DNA from: Bryum argenteum
Lineage: Eukaryota > Streptophyta > Bryopsida > Bryales > Bryaceae
Assembly (NCBI GenBank): GCA_037043015.1
Contig: CM073325.1
Location: 3,226,501-3,290,500, forward strand
Length of the DNA: 64,000 bases
Reading direction: 5' to 3'
The position numbers and the translations under genes were made by a program. The notes below the pieces were generated by a model. The model did no database searches. It was not told where the DNA came from and saw only the letters and a list, made by a program, of their open reading frames with translations. Below are positions 36,291 through 47,943 of this stretch, one piece after another (the stretch's first letter is position 1; every line of letters starts with the position of its first letter).

Positions 36291-36548
36291 TTATCCCCTA
36301 AAGATCCTTGATTCAAAGTTGCTTAAATTACAGAAAATGGCCTTTGCTTACATCAGGCCAAAAAAAGCTCAATCTAAGAAAATCCAACTGTAGGATCCTA
36401 AAGTGAGCTTGCCTTATTACCTGCGTGTATAATTTGAGCGATTGATTCTTTTTCATTTGTGAGATTGTAATGGTCAAAGTTGGTTGATTTCAATGCCTGC
36501 CAGAACCCCGAAAAGCCATTTCGGCGTTCTTGGATCTTTACGGGTTAT
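36291..36548 (-). mobile_element. MITE, family C copy, inverted
   Basis: Ends TTATCCCCTAAAGATCC and GGATCTTTACGGGTTA form an imperfect inverted repeat. Read on the minus strand it carries the family C CAACTTTGACCATTACAATC segment. More diverged than the pair at 17171/17701. Confidence 0.6.
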
Positions 36549-37299
36549 TGTGTTCCAAAATCTACAAAATTTGATAAATTTTCTTATTATCTCTTGCCGA
36601 TCCTAAGCTAAGCGGCAGGGTATAGGTCCTACATTCATGTACTCCAAAGTTAAAGACCCGGGAGTGTTACCTTATCCGGTGGAGCTGGAGTCTACGACTC
36701 TAGAGATGGTAGGTAAGGTAGCTAGAGTGCTTTTTGAGTTGGTAGCTACGGAATGACTTACATACACACTCCCCGGAAGTATCATTTTCTCGCGCCATTC
36801 CTGCAGCCCAGTTGCTTGAATCGAATCTCGAGATGTACAGTCAGGTACTACGGTACTAGTAGGCATTTCTCTCCGATTTGTGGAAAACAAGGATGTCAAT
36901 TAAGGGTTAACAAATTTCTACACTGAACACTTCGGCGCAAGGTGTCGACCACATCTGATTTTGACTCTGTTTCAATTGGATGGGTTTATGCTCATTCATG
37001 CTCATCCTACTGCAACAATCTTGTCATTCCATGAGTAGTTAACCTGTTGAAAACAAGTGTATATAGCCATGTTGATTGTGTATGGAGAATTCACACCACC
37101 ATGGAGCGCAAGAAATCAAGTCACTACTAACATTACATGTCGTTTACACACATGGTTACATTACATGAATTGCATCACTCACTGGGAACTTTGTCCACTA
37201 GTAGCCGAGACTTTTCATGAACCTAAGTCACATTGAGAATAACATAATCCAAGTGTTACACCGTGTCCATGATCTGTCTACTTATATAATCACCATCTA
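36549..37299. other. Intergenic, no gene seen
   Basis: No family, RNA gene or clear repeat identified between the MITE and the transposase relic. Confidence 0.4.
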
Positions 37300-37960
37300 G
37301 TGTTGCCACCTTTTGCTTCTACAAGAGCTTTGAAGCGTTAAGGCATGCTTGAAATAAGGCAAAAGATCTCGTCTTCAAAGACTGTTGTTATTGTTTGAAC
37401 CATCTACTCATTACTTCTTGATCTATTGTAGTGACGTAACTTATCCTTCACAATTCTCCAAAGATTTTGAATAGGATTCAAGTCCGGCAAAAAAAGGAGG
37501 CCAATCAAACTTTTTAAACCCGTGTGCCTCTCTCCAACTAGTGGCAAGTTTCACTCGATGGACTAGAGCTCCTTCTTCCAGTAGTGTTATCAGCTCTCTG
37601 GCATGTTGTGCATGAAATACGGTCCACTCAATGTACCTTCATACACAGTATTTACAAAATATTTTGATGTGCGCTCCCCTTGTGGCAAGATAACCAAAGG
37701 ACCCTTAAAAAAACCAGAGAAGGCACCCACCTCCATAACAGAGGTACGTCCATACTTAAAAGTTGGTGCCAAACATGCAGAAAATAAATTCTCATTGACT
37801 TTTCTTCCAAATTCTAATTTGGCGATAATATTACCAACTTCAAAACTAGACTCATTTGTCGAAATAACATGTTTTCAAATCATCAAGACACCATTGCTTA
37901 TATTGATGTGCAAAAGCAAGGCGATTCTTTTTATGGATAGCACTCCAAACATTAGAAAGT
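37300..37960 (-). pseudogene. Tc1/mariner-like transposase relic
   Basis: On the minus strand, decayed pieces appear in Tc1/mariner order: an ESSFEV block (cf. the D-E-S-x-F signature), then GRTSVMEVGAFSGFFKGPLV (the V-M-V-W-G-x-F-S motif with Trp lost), GTLSG, and after a frame change PDLNPIQNLWRIVKDKLR, the hallmark S-P-D-L-N-P-I-E-N-L-W motif. Several stops and at least two frame changes break it, and the acidic residue of the last motif is Gln here. Ends and terminal repeats were not located. Extinct copy. Confidence 0.78.
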
Positions 37961-38685
37961 GTTGAGACCTCGAAACAATTTGCTTGCATCGCATCCCTCC
38001 TTCACGCATCCAAACCATCAAGAATCCTATTTTTTGTACCAAGGACCCTCCTCTTCATTCTTGTAGAAAACTTCTGTCAAAGTTTCTAGTAGAATCTTGG
38101 AGGTTTCGGTGGCCGTTACTAGTTGCACCTTCTATCAATGTTGAGTCTACAACAATCCATCACAAAATTTCTCTTCCCCGCAACTGCAAGCATCTAGAAC
38201 ACGCTAGAGTCCTTTTCTCATTTGCCGATACCATTGTTAACACCATTGACACGTTAAAATTCCCTTGCAACAACAACTAATGAAGCAATTCTTCACATTC
38301 TTAGTCAGAGATGGTTGGTATGCAATATGAAGTTGATTTAGGACAATTACCGATTCTCGTTTGGAGAAATATAAAAAATAGTCATGCTTGAGAGACCATC
38401 ATATGAACAAAATTAGTGATTTAAATTCTAAATAAAATTTACAATTAGACGGAATTTGACAAGTCCAAAAATTAGGAAGGTTTGACATGAGGATCAAACA
38501 AGGCTTATAGTCCATGAGTCATTTATGGAGGCAAGAGATGATATCAACAAACCACCCCAATCATACCTACAACTCGAGAGCCCGAATACTAAAGTTTTGT
38601 CACTCCTCAAGCTCTTTGATTGACCTCACCACACTACCTCAACCTCTCACGGCAATTCAACTTCTAGAATCGCTTATTCCTCTTC
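37961..38685. other. Intergenic, possible N-terminal part of the transposase relic
   Basis: Up to about 38280 the minus strand may hold the decayed DNA-binding part of the adjacent transposase; similarity is too weak to annotate. Nothing else seen. Confidence 0.3.
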
Positions 38686-38975
38686 TACGTGGTGCAGTTG
38701 CAAACTAGTATCTTGACAAGACATAACTAGCATCCTGCTATAGATAGACTGTCTCCGCAACTCTCAATGTGACTTCTTGATATCATGGTTAGAATTTGCA
38801 AGTCCTCTATAAGTATCAAGGTGATGGTGCTACGTGGTGCAGTTGCAAACTAGTATCTTGACAAGACATAACTAGCACCCTGCTATGGATAGACTGTCTC
38901 CGCAACTCTCAATGTGACTTCTCGATATCATGGTTAGAATTTGCAAGTCCTCTATAAGTATCAAGGTGATGGTGC
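38686..38975 (+). repeat. 145-bp tandem duplication
   Basis: Two adjacent 145-bp units, 38686-38830 and 38831-38975, starting TACGTGGTGCAGTTGCAAAC. They differ by only a few substitutions (for example GCATCC/GCACCC, TATAGATAG/TATGGATAG). A recent unequal exchange; no gene. Confidence 0.9.
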
Positions 38976-39666
38976 AAAGCTACATTGCCAAAGATAAGCA
39001 TTGTTTCATAAATCACGTGCCAATTCTTGAGTGAGTTTATCTACATAATAGTTGGAATCACCTCGAGGTGGGTCCATGAATGTTTTGCACCACTTCAAAG
39101 AATGTCATATGAATCAATGCGTGAATGCTTGACGGTACATCCATTCAATGAGTAATATTGCATGTTTGCGACAATGTGAGTTTTTTATGAGTCTATTGTC
39201 TTTTGATTGGAGGATTAGATGCCACATGGTTATTGCATTGCATGCGTGTGATGTAACCATGTGTGTGGAAGACATGTAATGTAGTGACTTGATTTATTGC
39301 GCTCCATGGTGCTCTGAATTCTTCGTGAACAATTAGCATGTCTATCTACACCTGTTCCAATAACTTTGATGAGTCATGGAATGATAAGATTGTCTCGGTA
39401 GGATCAAGCATTCATGGTGAAGGAAGGCCGTGAGTAGTATAAACCCATCCAATTGAAACAAAAGTCAAAATTAGAGGTGAATCAAAATTAGAGTGGTCTG
39501 CTTGCGATGAATTGGTAGTACCTGAGTGTGAGTGCTACGAGCATTTCTAGGGGGCAAGGGAGGTGGAGGGGTAAAGAGCCCCATAAATTTTTGATGTATT
39601 GGCTTAAAATGCCAAAGAGTTGACTCCTCTAGTACTCTAACCCTTAGGCCCCATTTTTGAATTCAA
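38976..39666. other. Intergenic, no gene seen
   Basis: No gene or clear repeat recognised. Confidence 0.4.
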
Positions 39667-39910
39667 AATTATCAATAACCACCGTAGGGGGTCCAAATCA
39701 AAAATTTCAGGGATTCTGAAGAATAACCGCCGTGAGGGGTCCAAATCAAAAATTCCAGGGATTCTGAAGAATAACCGCCGTGAGGGGTCCAAATCAAAAA
39801 TTCCAGGGATTCTGATAACCGCCGTGAGGGGTCCAAATCAAAAATTCCAGGGATTCTGAAGAATAACCGCCGTGAGGGGTCCAAATCAAAAATTCCAGGG
39901 ATTCTGAAGA
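39667..39910. repeat. Minisatellite, 45-47-bp unit, five copies
   Basis: Units carry AACCGCCGTGAGGGGTCCAA followed by ATCAAAAATTCCAGGGATTC and a short GAAGAAT link that is absent from one unit. Minus frames give a repeating peptide of composition only. Confidence 0.85.
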
Positions 39911-40595
39911 AAAAATCCCATTGGCTGATGGTGCTCCGAGAAACGCTGGAGCACTACCGTGGTTTGCGGGCACACCCGCACGCAACCTTGCGCACGACCA
40001 AGTCGACCAAGTCGGCGGGACGCCGATCTTACTTTAGATTCCCACAGCCACATGTTGCCCTCATACACTCACATTCTATTTGTCACTCAGATTTCTAGCA
40101 AAAGCTTGCCACACATACCCCTCCGAACCACAAGGCCAGCTCCATGTCCTTCAAACCCTACTGCACTTCCATATGTCACCCCACCTGGACAACAATAATA
40201 CACACCTCCGAAGACGGAAGCCAGCACCGTCCATGTCGGCAACACAGAATTACTGTTCACAATGCACTCATATTGATGCTTGAAGAAGAAATTTACACAC
40301 TCAAATCGATGTTCGAAGAGAAATATTACATACTCAAAATGATGCTCGACGAAATAGTTACCGATGATGCCAATAAGATTTGTACAAATAATTCGATGTT
40401 AGAATGGTGAAATACAGGAAAGAGATGGTGATCAATGTGTCGCTAGCACTACAGTACATGGAAATGGAGAGCGAGTGAAGAAACTGCAAAAAACTGCTCA
40501 ACCTAAGATAAGAAGATGCGTCTAAAGCAGAGACTTTGTCTTTGATGATCAACCTACGGTTAGTGCGTTAGATGGTGCGAAATGGAGCCAGGGCA
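39911..40595. other. Intergenic, 3' flank of the USP-like gene
   Basis: No gene recognised. Short plus-strand frames with a repeating acidic/Met pattern near 40280-40360 have no family match. Confidence 0.35.
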
Positions 40596-42212
40596 CTAGG
40601 CAGCCAGAGCTGTGGGGCGAGCCACTCCTGCAGCCGCATAAGCATAAGCCTCGCCCGGGGCTGGTTTCGGGCTATCGAACGAGAAGCTTTCATCAAGCAC
40701 CTCGGCGGCATCAACTACTCTAGGAGACCCCAAGTTGGAGCTTGCGCTTGAGCTGCCGAAGCTCTGGCGAAGAGGCCCACTGTTGTTGCGCTTGGAGCCA
40801 AACAGTCGAATCCTGGACCATATCGACGGCGATTCCGAGTTCATGGAGGAATCCGACGACGAGTCCGAACAGTGTGACGTCGTTGTGGAGCCTGCTCTCT
40901 CCATCACCCCGCTTTGACCGAACAGCGACACCGTCTCCAGCTTGCGACCGTCCTTGCTAAGCCTCGAAATGTTGCACGACAGGTTCTCCACGTAATAATT
41001 CTTGTTCCGCATTGCGTCCCTGCACAACTCTCGTCCGTTAGAATCCATGCAAGACCTCGAAGGCGATGCCAGACAACGAATCTGATGCTTTGAAAACTCC
41101 GTTGGGATTTGCAGGACTTTGATGTTTTGAAAGCTCTGCAAGGTCACTTACTTGTCGAAGACTGCAGAGGTGGCTTGGAAATCGATGATCTCCTTGGCGA
41201 CGAGCGCTTTCGGGTTAGCTCCTGGGATCACTTTCACACCCAATTGGATCTGAAAGCATGCAACACATCTCGTTACAACCACGTTAAATGCGAAATGGAA
41301 CGATCATTGAAAGAGCACAAGCAGTTACCTTCTTCGTTTCACAATGCTGCGTGTAATTCGTGTTTTGAAGGCTGTTCTCGATGAGGGTCTTTTTGATGTA
41401 TAATTGTTCTTTGATGATGTTTTCATTGACGCCACTAAACTGCCGCAAATCTGCCACCATTTTCATACCCACTGCACGAGCAACAGTCACATACAATCAC
41501 GTCACTTCTCCGATTCCTCCAAAGTTTTAAGCCAACTCTCTCCCTCTGGCATCACCGTCAAGGGCCTTATTAAAACTAGGATATTGCCAGTGTCTCGAAA
41601 CTCAGAAAATGGGGGTGGGAGGGACTCACTGGGGCTCATGATATGCTCCATGAAGGCAACAACGAGGATAGCATCGCCTTCAAGAGTTGCGTGCTCACGG
41701 AGAGCCGCGCCCACTGCGGCGATAGTGAACTTCTTCTCAGCGTCGTAAACCACCACCACTTTGCTGGCTTTTCGCTCCGGCAAGCCTCCGATGATGCTGA
41801 CGATGGAGTCCGGTGCTGACGGTGGGACCTCCTCTGGGAGACTGCTCAACTCCACAGAATTGCTCCGAGGAACTGGTTCCTTCAAGCCCTCGTCTGGCTT
41901 CGGGGCGGGTTCCTTCTCGCCCTTGTTCACTGCCTTGTCCACGACTGCCGCGCGCTCCTTTTCAGTCAGTTGCTTGAATGATCGCAACGGGTAGAGAATA
42001 GCATCCGTAGCGGCCGGTGACTCGAACTGCTTAGGATCCGGAAGCGGATACGCTTTCCTCTCAACTCTCATGCTCGTCGACTGCCGCAGCGTGCGCCGCG
42101 ACTTCGACTGCTCAGAAGTCGACGCCCCATTTGTTGTTGCCTGTCGCTCTACAGAATCGGTGCGCACTTGGTTGCTCACGGACCGATGATGGCCTCCCAC
42201 TCCGTCCGCCAT
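40596..42212 (-). CDS. USP-like (adenine nucleotide alpha-hydrolase fold) protein
   Basis: Four exons, 42212-41630, 41471-41329, 41249-41152 and 41019-40596, joined at good GT-AG sites to 415 residues. The N-terminal ~140 residues are Ser/Pro/charged and probably disordered. The USP-like fold follows: a first strand KVVVVYDAEKKFTIAAVGAA, DAILVVAF, then IQLGVKVIPGANPKALVAKE and TSAVFDK. The block NKNYYVENLSCNISRL resembles the end of plant USP-like proteins and of the USP part of some receptor-like kinases. No kinase domain follows. The Ser-rich tail ends Ala-rich. The classic G-x-x-G-x-S ATP motif is not evident, so nucleotide binding is uncertain. The third intron was placed so that FDK joins DAMRNK; reading without it breaks the frame. 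Function unknown. Confidence 0.82.
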
Positions 42213-43742
42213 AGCTCCCAAACTAGCTAATCAATTCAACCCAACTAGTACTACACCTTCTCCATCTCCAAGCTCGTGAACAACCCAACCTGCATTATCT
42301 TGTTTTCATCGGATGGGAAGCCTTCAAAATTGTCGATATGCCCATTGCGCTCGCGCCGACAATCACCTTGCAAACGAAACTCAAGATTCTAGCTAAACGT
42401 GCGCGCTTTCCGACCTCGGGACTGTCAAACTGCACCGACAATTTCAATTATGAGGTTGAAAAAAAACCGACAGCTTCAGCAGTGGAAAAAGCGAGTTGAG
42501 AGTTGATCGATTGGCAGGCGCGGCCTCGAAGTGCATCACTGATGAGATCAATGGGGTCTGACAATGGCGAAGACTGCACAACAACTTCACCGAAGCCGGA
42601 CCAAGTGGCTCCAAGTAGTACCCAAGCTCGAGGGAGATGGATGAACAGAGATATGCAGTATGGACGAACAGAGATATGTGGGATGGATGAGAATGTGTAT
42701 TTCTATGATGAACAATTTCTAGGTGGTTGGAGATGGTTATTTTGTGCCCTAAGTTTGGGAAACTACTGTACTCTTTCTTCTTTGTCCTTTTTGTTGGAAA
42801 AGTAAACCTTGTAATTTGACTCACTATTTCACCCATTGGCTCTAGCTAAAGGGTCTTAGGTAAATATCTCTATGCATAAAAGAATAATGTTTGTACGTGT
42901 GTACTTGGCAATTCATACATTTATGGTCATGGTCATCATTATTTGGTCATGTGTACATGGCATGAAGAGTTTTACAGATTTTGAAAAGTTTTGGTAAGTG
43001 GTATTTGATTGTTACATAACTATAATATTATAAGGAGTCGAAGGGAGAAGGAATGTGGAACATAAAAATTGGAGCAAAGAATGAGTCAAGGGGACATGGG
43101 AATCAAGAAGAAAGGATAGGAATTAGGAAGAGAGGATAGAAACCAAGAGCAAACGATGAAAATTAGGAACGAAAGATTGGAACTAGAAATGGGAGTTTGG
43201 AGCTGAGGAACTATGAAAAAGGAAATGGAGGATGGAGAACCAAAAACAAGGAAACAAAGGACATGCTATTAATCATAATATGCACGAGCAATCGGGAATG
43301 AGGAAACAAGTGGCATACTATAAATCTTGAAAAGCAGAGGTGACTATAAACAAGAAAACTCGGGACAAAAGATAACTTCTGAAAAGCACCCATAAAAAAG
43401 CTCACCTATCGAGAGGAGGGAGACCTTACTCAAATTTTTTAGTTTTAATTTAAAAAATATATATATATATTCGGGTGTCCGGAGGACAAAGATATATACT
43501 AGTACACTAATATAAGAATGTTCTTGAGGGGGATGCTGCATTTTGAAGTTTTTTTATACCACTTGTTGTTAGGTCCCTTCACATAAGCGGTGAGAAGAAA
43601 GAAAAGTAGTAGGTGATGCAGGGCTAGAATTTGAGAAGATCACGAAATCTCAAGTGGAAATTTATGTTCTAGGAATCCCACTCACATAAAGTATGACAAG
43701 AAGAACGCTTTTGTTCTTTGTGATAACAAAAGTGCACAATAT
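42213..43742. other. USP-like gene leader and AT-rich intergenic DNA
   Basis: The first ~300 bases are GC-richer and likely the promoter and leader of the minus-strand gene. From 42830 on the DNA is AT-rich; near 43060-43250 a purine-rich stretch with imperfect GGAA-type repeats is seen. No gene. Confidence 0.4.
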
Positions 43743-44723
43743 TTAACCCCTAAACGTCCCTAGTGTTGAAAAACGACATTTTGGATGAAGGGCAGAAACT
43801 TTGAAGAGCCATAACTTCTTCATCCAAACTCCGTTTTTGACAAAATCACTTGGGTTAGGTCACAAATCAACTTTAGTTTATGTGGTAAAAATTTCAGACT
43901 CATAGAATAAAGTATGAATAAATGGCATGGATTTTAGTGAAGACAGCTTTTGTTTTTGGGTTTTCAAACATTTGGCATGTTTTACCATTGCAAGCCAATT
44001 ATGTGAAATCTAAAATAGTTTTTCATGAATTTTTTTTTCTTGGGTTTGATATTTAGATGCATCCCAACAACATTGTAGTTGGAAGTTTTTTGATCTAGAT
44101 AACTTTGGTATTGGCTTTGCAATGATGTTTCTACGATGAAAAAAGTGAAAAAATGGATGATTTTTGAAGAGCTAGATCTCCGTCATCCACCGTTAGATTT
44201 TGACTTTATTTTTTGGGATGGATTCCAATTATAGTCTATTTTTAGTGGTAGAAACCTTGACCCAATCGAGGATATATTGAAGAAAAGGCATGGATTTGAG
44301 TGCGAGGGGTCTAGTTTTGGACTATTTTTCCTTTGTAAAATTTTTGGCAGTTTTCACGACTACAATGCTACTATTTGAGCCAAGATTTTTTTTTGATGAA
44401 TTTCTTTAGTACAAGAGTGTTTTTGAGATGCAAATGAACAACTTTCTAGTTGCTAATTTTTTGATTGCAAATTTCATGTTGGTAGTATTTTCACTTCAAA
44501 GTGGAAATGATGGTATTTTGTAGCCTGTTTTGCGCACTAATATGTTATGATCTCGCAATCTATGAGGTCCCATGAGTCAAGTTTTGGTCCACATGATCTA
44601 CTACAAGTCTATTACAAGTTTGTATGGTTGAGATCTGAATAGCTTATCTTCATTTTCATCTATATTACTTTTTTTGAAAATGAGTTTTTGGCTAAAAGTA
44701 CCCCAAGGACGTTCAGGGGTTAA
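43743..44723. mobile_element. TIR element, family B copy 1 (981 bp)
   Basis: Begins TTAACCCCTAAACGTCC and ends GGACGTTCAGGGGTTAA, an inverted repeat of about 17 bp with one or two mismatches. No coding capacity. The inside is closely related to the interrupted element at 46551-47896 (shared GAAAAACGACATTTTGGATG near the left end and GTCTAGTTTTGGACTATTTT further in), which shows what the uninterrupted sequence looks like. Confidence 0.8.
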
Positions 44724-44992
44724 GTCCCTGGAGTTGTAGTCAAGCCCACTTCTCAAGGTTGTCTTGACAAATACTTTGGGGTCTATCAACAAAATTCTCG
44801 AAATCAATCATTACTTGTTGTAAATTATATCATGTATTGGACCTTTTCACACTCCTTGAACCATAGCCCTTGTGAGGCTTTCCCATTCCTAGTGTGAAGA
44901 GGATCGTTTTGTGATTAGTGATCTAAGTGAGCCAATTTCACAACAAAATAACACAACACATACTGCACAAGATACACATACCACACACTAAT

Positions 44993-45215
44993 TAACACCT
45001 AAAGAATCTTATGACCCACAACGGGTTTTGAGGGTACCTCTAGGAAAAAGTTCATTCAATTTTGATTGTTATAATCTCACAAATAAAATTGCTCAAATTA
45101 ACTTCAAGATCCTACAATTGAATTTTCTAAATAATGCTTAGATGTAATAATTCTTAAAGCAATCATTCTTAAAGTAATAATTCTTAAAATAATTCTTAAA
45201 GTAGAAGAATTTAAT
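44993..45215 (+). mobile_element. Truncated family C MITE
   Basis: Left end TTAACACCTAAAGAATC followed by the family C body (ACGGGTTTTGAGGGTACC, TTATAATCTCACAAAT). The right terminal repeat is missing; (A/T)-rich AATTCTTAAAG repeats follow. Confidence 0.5.
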
Positions 45216-45260
45216 ATATCAATAATTTACCCAATTTGGATCAAAGATCTTTAGGGCTTA

Positions 45261-45554
45261 TTAGGCCCACTTTATACACAAGCTGGGGCTGGCCGGAGAG
45301 CAGGCCGGATTGAACGGTTAGGGTTTGGGCCAAGGTGGGAAGTTCGGGGCCGGGTAAACCTTGTTCCAATTGCATCACTTGGGCCCAAACATTTTGGCTC
45401 CAAAACAGTGCCACGTAGGATACGTTGAAGTTTCGGTCCGGCCATAGTATAAAGTCCTTGGGCCCGATTTGAAAGAATCGAGCCATCTTATTGGTTGAAA
45501 TTTGAAGAATTCGGGCCGGCCCTCAATCCGGCCCCAAGTATAAAGTGGCCCTTA
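45261..45554. mobile_element. GC-rich MITE, TIR with CCACTTTATAC
   Basis: Left end TTAGGCCCACTTTATAC and right end (reversed) TAAGGGCCACTTTATACTT; inside are several copies of GGCCGG/CCGGCC. About 294 bp, no coding capacity. The bases TTA at the left border and at 45552-45554 could be a 3-bp target duplication as in PIF/Harbinger elements. Distinct from the TTAACCC families. Confidence 0.55.
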
Positions 45555-45904
45555 GTTCCAATATCTCCAAAAGGTTTCATAGATGACCTTGGAGTTGGAT
45601 AAGGCTCCAACAATTGGCAAATTGGCTTCTTCTAAATACAATATAATTATTATTAGTATAAAAAATTCTTGAGTAGAAGGTTTGAGAGTGTCATGATGTG
45701 AGATACAGGCAGAGCAGTACAGGAGAGTTCTCATGCATGATACAAGGCTATGGAGGCTAGAAGTCAGTTACCACATACTGGTGATGATGAGAAAAATGCA
45801 ACAATGTGCATGTCCACTGACAATGAGACATCCGGAAACATCCACCAAACCAATACAAGGATGAATAATTGTCCATCCTCGGAAGGGGAGAGTAGTAGTG
45901 TCCC

Positions 45905-45992
45905 ACTTACGCTTTGCCCTGTGGGCATAGGGTCACTGGCACTACGAACAGACACTTTATTCACGCTGGTCCCGTCACAAGGACTGGAGTTT

Positions 45993-46031
<39 letters not shown>
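45905..46031 (+). mobile_element. SINE-related 3' core with poly-T tail
   Basis: CCTGTGGGCATAGGGTCACT then CTACGAACAGACACTTTATT, CACGCTGGTCCCG, GGAGTTTG and about 36 T. Same core order as the other copies, with a third kind of simple tail. Confidence 0.6.
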
Positions 46032-46032
<1 letters not shown>

Positions 46033-46187
46033 AATAATTGTGGGGTTTGTTGCTACCACTCCCATGAGGGCCACCATTCCACTAAAGTTATAGGAATTTT
46101 CTAGTACACTTTTTGGCTTCAATATACCTACGTTCTATTGAAAGAAGAGAGTCTTGACTCTTGAGGATGAAATGATGTGATAGAAAC

Positions 46188-46433
46188 TTTGGTTTCTTTC
46201 TAAGGGGTTGGCGTGAATGAAATATCTGTTCGTAATGTTAATAACCTCATGCCTACTAAACGAGGGGAATTGGAAAAATGCTACTTCCCCCTTTCGAGGG
46301 TAGACACTATAACTACGCTAGTTTCTAGTCCCTTGAAGATACTCGACATAGTATCCCCCAAAGGACTTTGAGGTACCCATACAACAAGGTCCAAGGACTC
46401 CCCACCATGGTTGGGTGTCCTATGGTGGTGATG
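46188..46433 (-). mobile_element. SINE copy lacking its tRNA head, minus strand
   Basis: On the minus strand it matches about 63080-63340 of the complete SINE: GTCCTTGGACCTTGTT, GGGTACCTCAAAGTCCTTTG, ACTAGCGTAGTTATAGTGTC, the AGGGGGAAGTA motif and the core. Older (perhaps 15% diverged by eye). The tRNA-like head is unrecognisable. Confidence 0.75.
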
Positions 46434-46550
46434 AGGATGAAACACTCTCTGGGTGACGGAGTATCTAGGTGAGTAAAGGCAGTGCTTGGATATATGGGTG
46501 TTTATGAAGAAAGTGGCCTCACGTTTAATTTGCCATTCTAGGGAAAGTCC

Positions 46551-47896
46551 TTAACCCTTAAACGCCCACGATGTCGAAAAACGACATTTTGGATGTACAT
46601 CAGAAACTTTGAAGAGCCATATCTTCTTCATCCGAGGTCCGTTTTGGATGAAAACACTTGGATTAGGTTCCAAATCAAGTCTAGTTTGTGTTGTAAAATT
46701 TTCAAGCACATACAATAAAGTATGAATTAATGGAATGCACTTTAGTGTAGACAACTCTTGTTTTTGGGTTTCCAAGCATGGGGCATGTATTACCATTGCA
46801 AGCCAATTATGTGAAAGTAAAAATAGTTTTTCATGGTTTATTTTTTCATGGTCATGATCTTAAGGTGATTCTTAACAACTTTGTACTGAGAAGATTTTTG
46901 ATCCAAATGATTTTGCTATTGGATTTGCTATGATGTTTTGTCAATAGAAAAAGTGAGAAAATGGATGATATTTGAGGAGCTATATCTCCCTCATCCACCG
47001 TTGGATTTCAACTTAATTTTTTCGGATGGCCTCCAATTAGAGTCTAGTCTAAGTGGTAGAAACCTTAACCCTTAAACGCCCATTGGGTGTGAAACGGGCA
47101 GCCCAAAATTGGATCACAGCATCTTTTGGACTTGGGCATCATGAATAGTGCACTTTTTGAACAAGGGCATCATGAATGCACCAATCAATGATGAGCTTGC
47201 AACCTCCTACAAGGTTATGTACAACCCCAACCTTGCTACCACAATCCTTTCAAAGCACAAAATCACTCATACAAATTGTGATTTGAATTGTAAAATTTCA
47301 CTTTTTGAATGCATCACAAGAAGGTGACCAGTTTGACATCAAAATATAAGTGAAAAGTTGAGTACAGTGAGAGCTACATAGAAGATTCTGTTGGAAGTTG
47401 ACCCCTCGGGTCACCTTGGGCGTTTAAGGGTTAACAAGATCAAAGATATTTTGAAGATAAGGCATGAAATTGAATGCAAAGGTCTAGTTTTGGACTATTT
47501 TTCCTTTGTAAAATGTTCGGTAGTTTTTACCATTGCATGGCTTTTATTTGAGCCAAGAATTTTTTTTGATGAATTTTTGTTGGGTAAAGGACTTATTAGG
47601 ATGAAGGTGAACATCTTTCTAGTTGGTGATTTTTTCATTGCAATAGGTATATTGGTAGCATTTTCACCTCAAAGTGAAAATGATGAAATTTTGCAGTTTG
47701 TTTTTTATATTAATATGTTATGATCTCCCGATCTATAAGGCCTCATGACTCAAATTTTGGTCCACATGATCTTTGATAAGTCTATTACAAGTTTGTATGG
47801 TTGAGATCTCAATAGCTTCTCTTGATTTTCATACATGACGATTTCTATGGAAATGTGCTTTTCTGCTAAAAATAGGCTTGGGCGTTTAGGGGTTAA
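46551..47896. mobile_element. TIR element, family B copy 2, interrupted by a family A element
   Basis: Starts TTAACCCTTAAACGCCCACG and ends GGGCGTTTAGGGGTTAA. Without the nested 370 bp it is about 976 bp, the same as copy 1 at 43743-44723. The flanks of the nested element (GTGGTAGAAACC and GATATTTTGAAGA) are continuous in copy 1. Short open frames inside do not resemble transposases. Confidence 0.8.
47065..47434 (+). mobile_element. TIR element, family A copy 1, nested (370 bp)
   Basis: Ends TTAACCCTTAAACGCCCA and GGGCGTTTAAGGGTTAA. Non-coding; contains GATGAGCTTGCAACCTCC and CAAATTGTGATTTGAATTG. It sits inside the family B element at 46551-47896. An inverted second copy is at 49798. Confidence 0.85.
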
Positions 47897-47909
47897 GGGA
47901 TTTTTTTTT

Positions 47910-47943
<34 letters not shown>

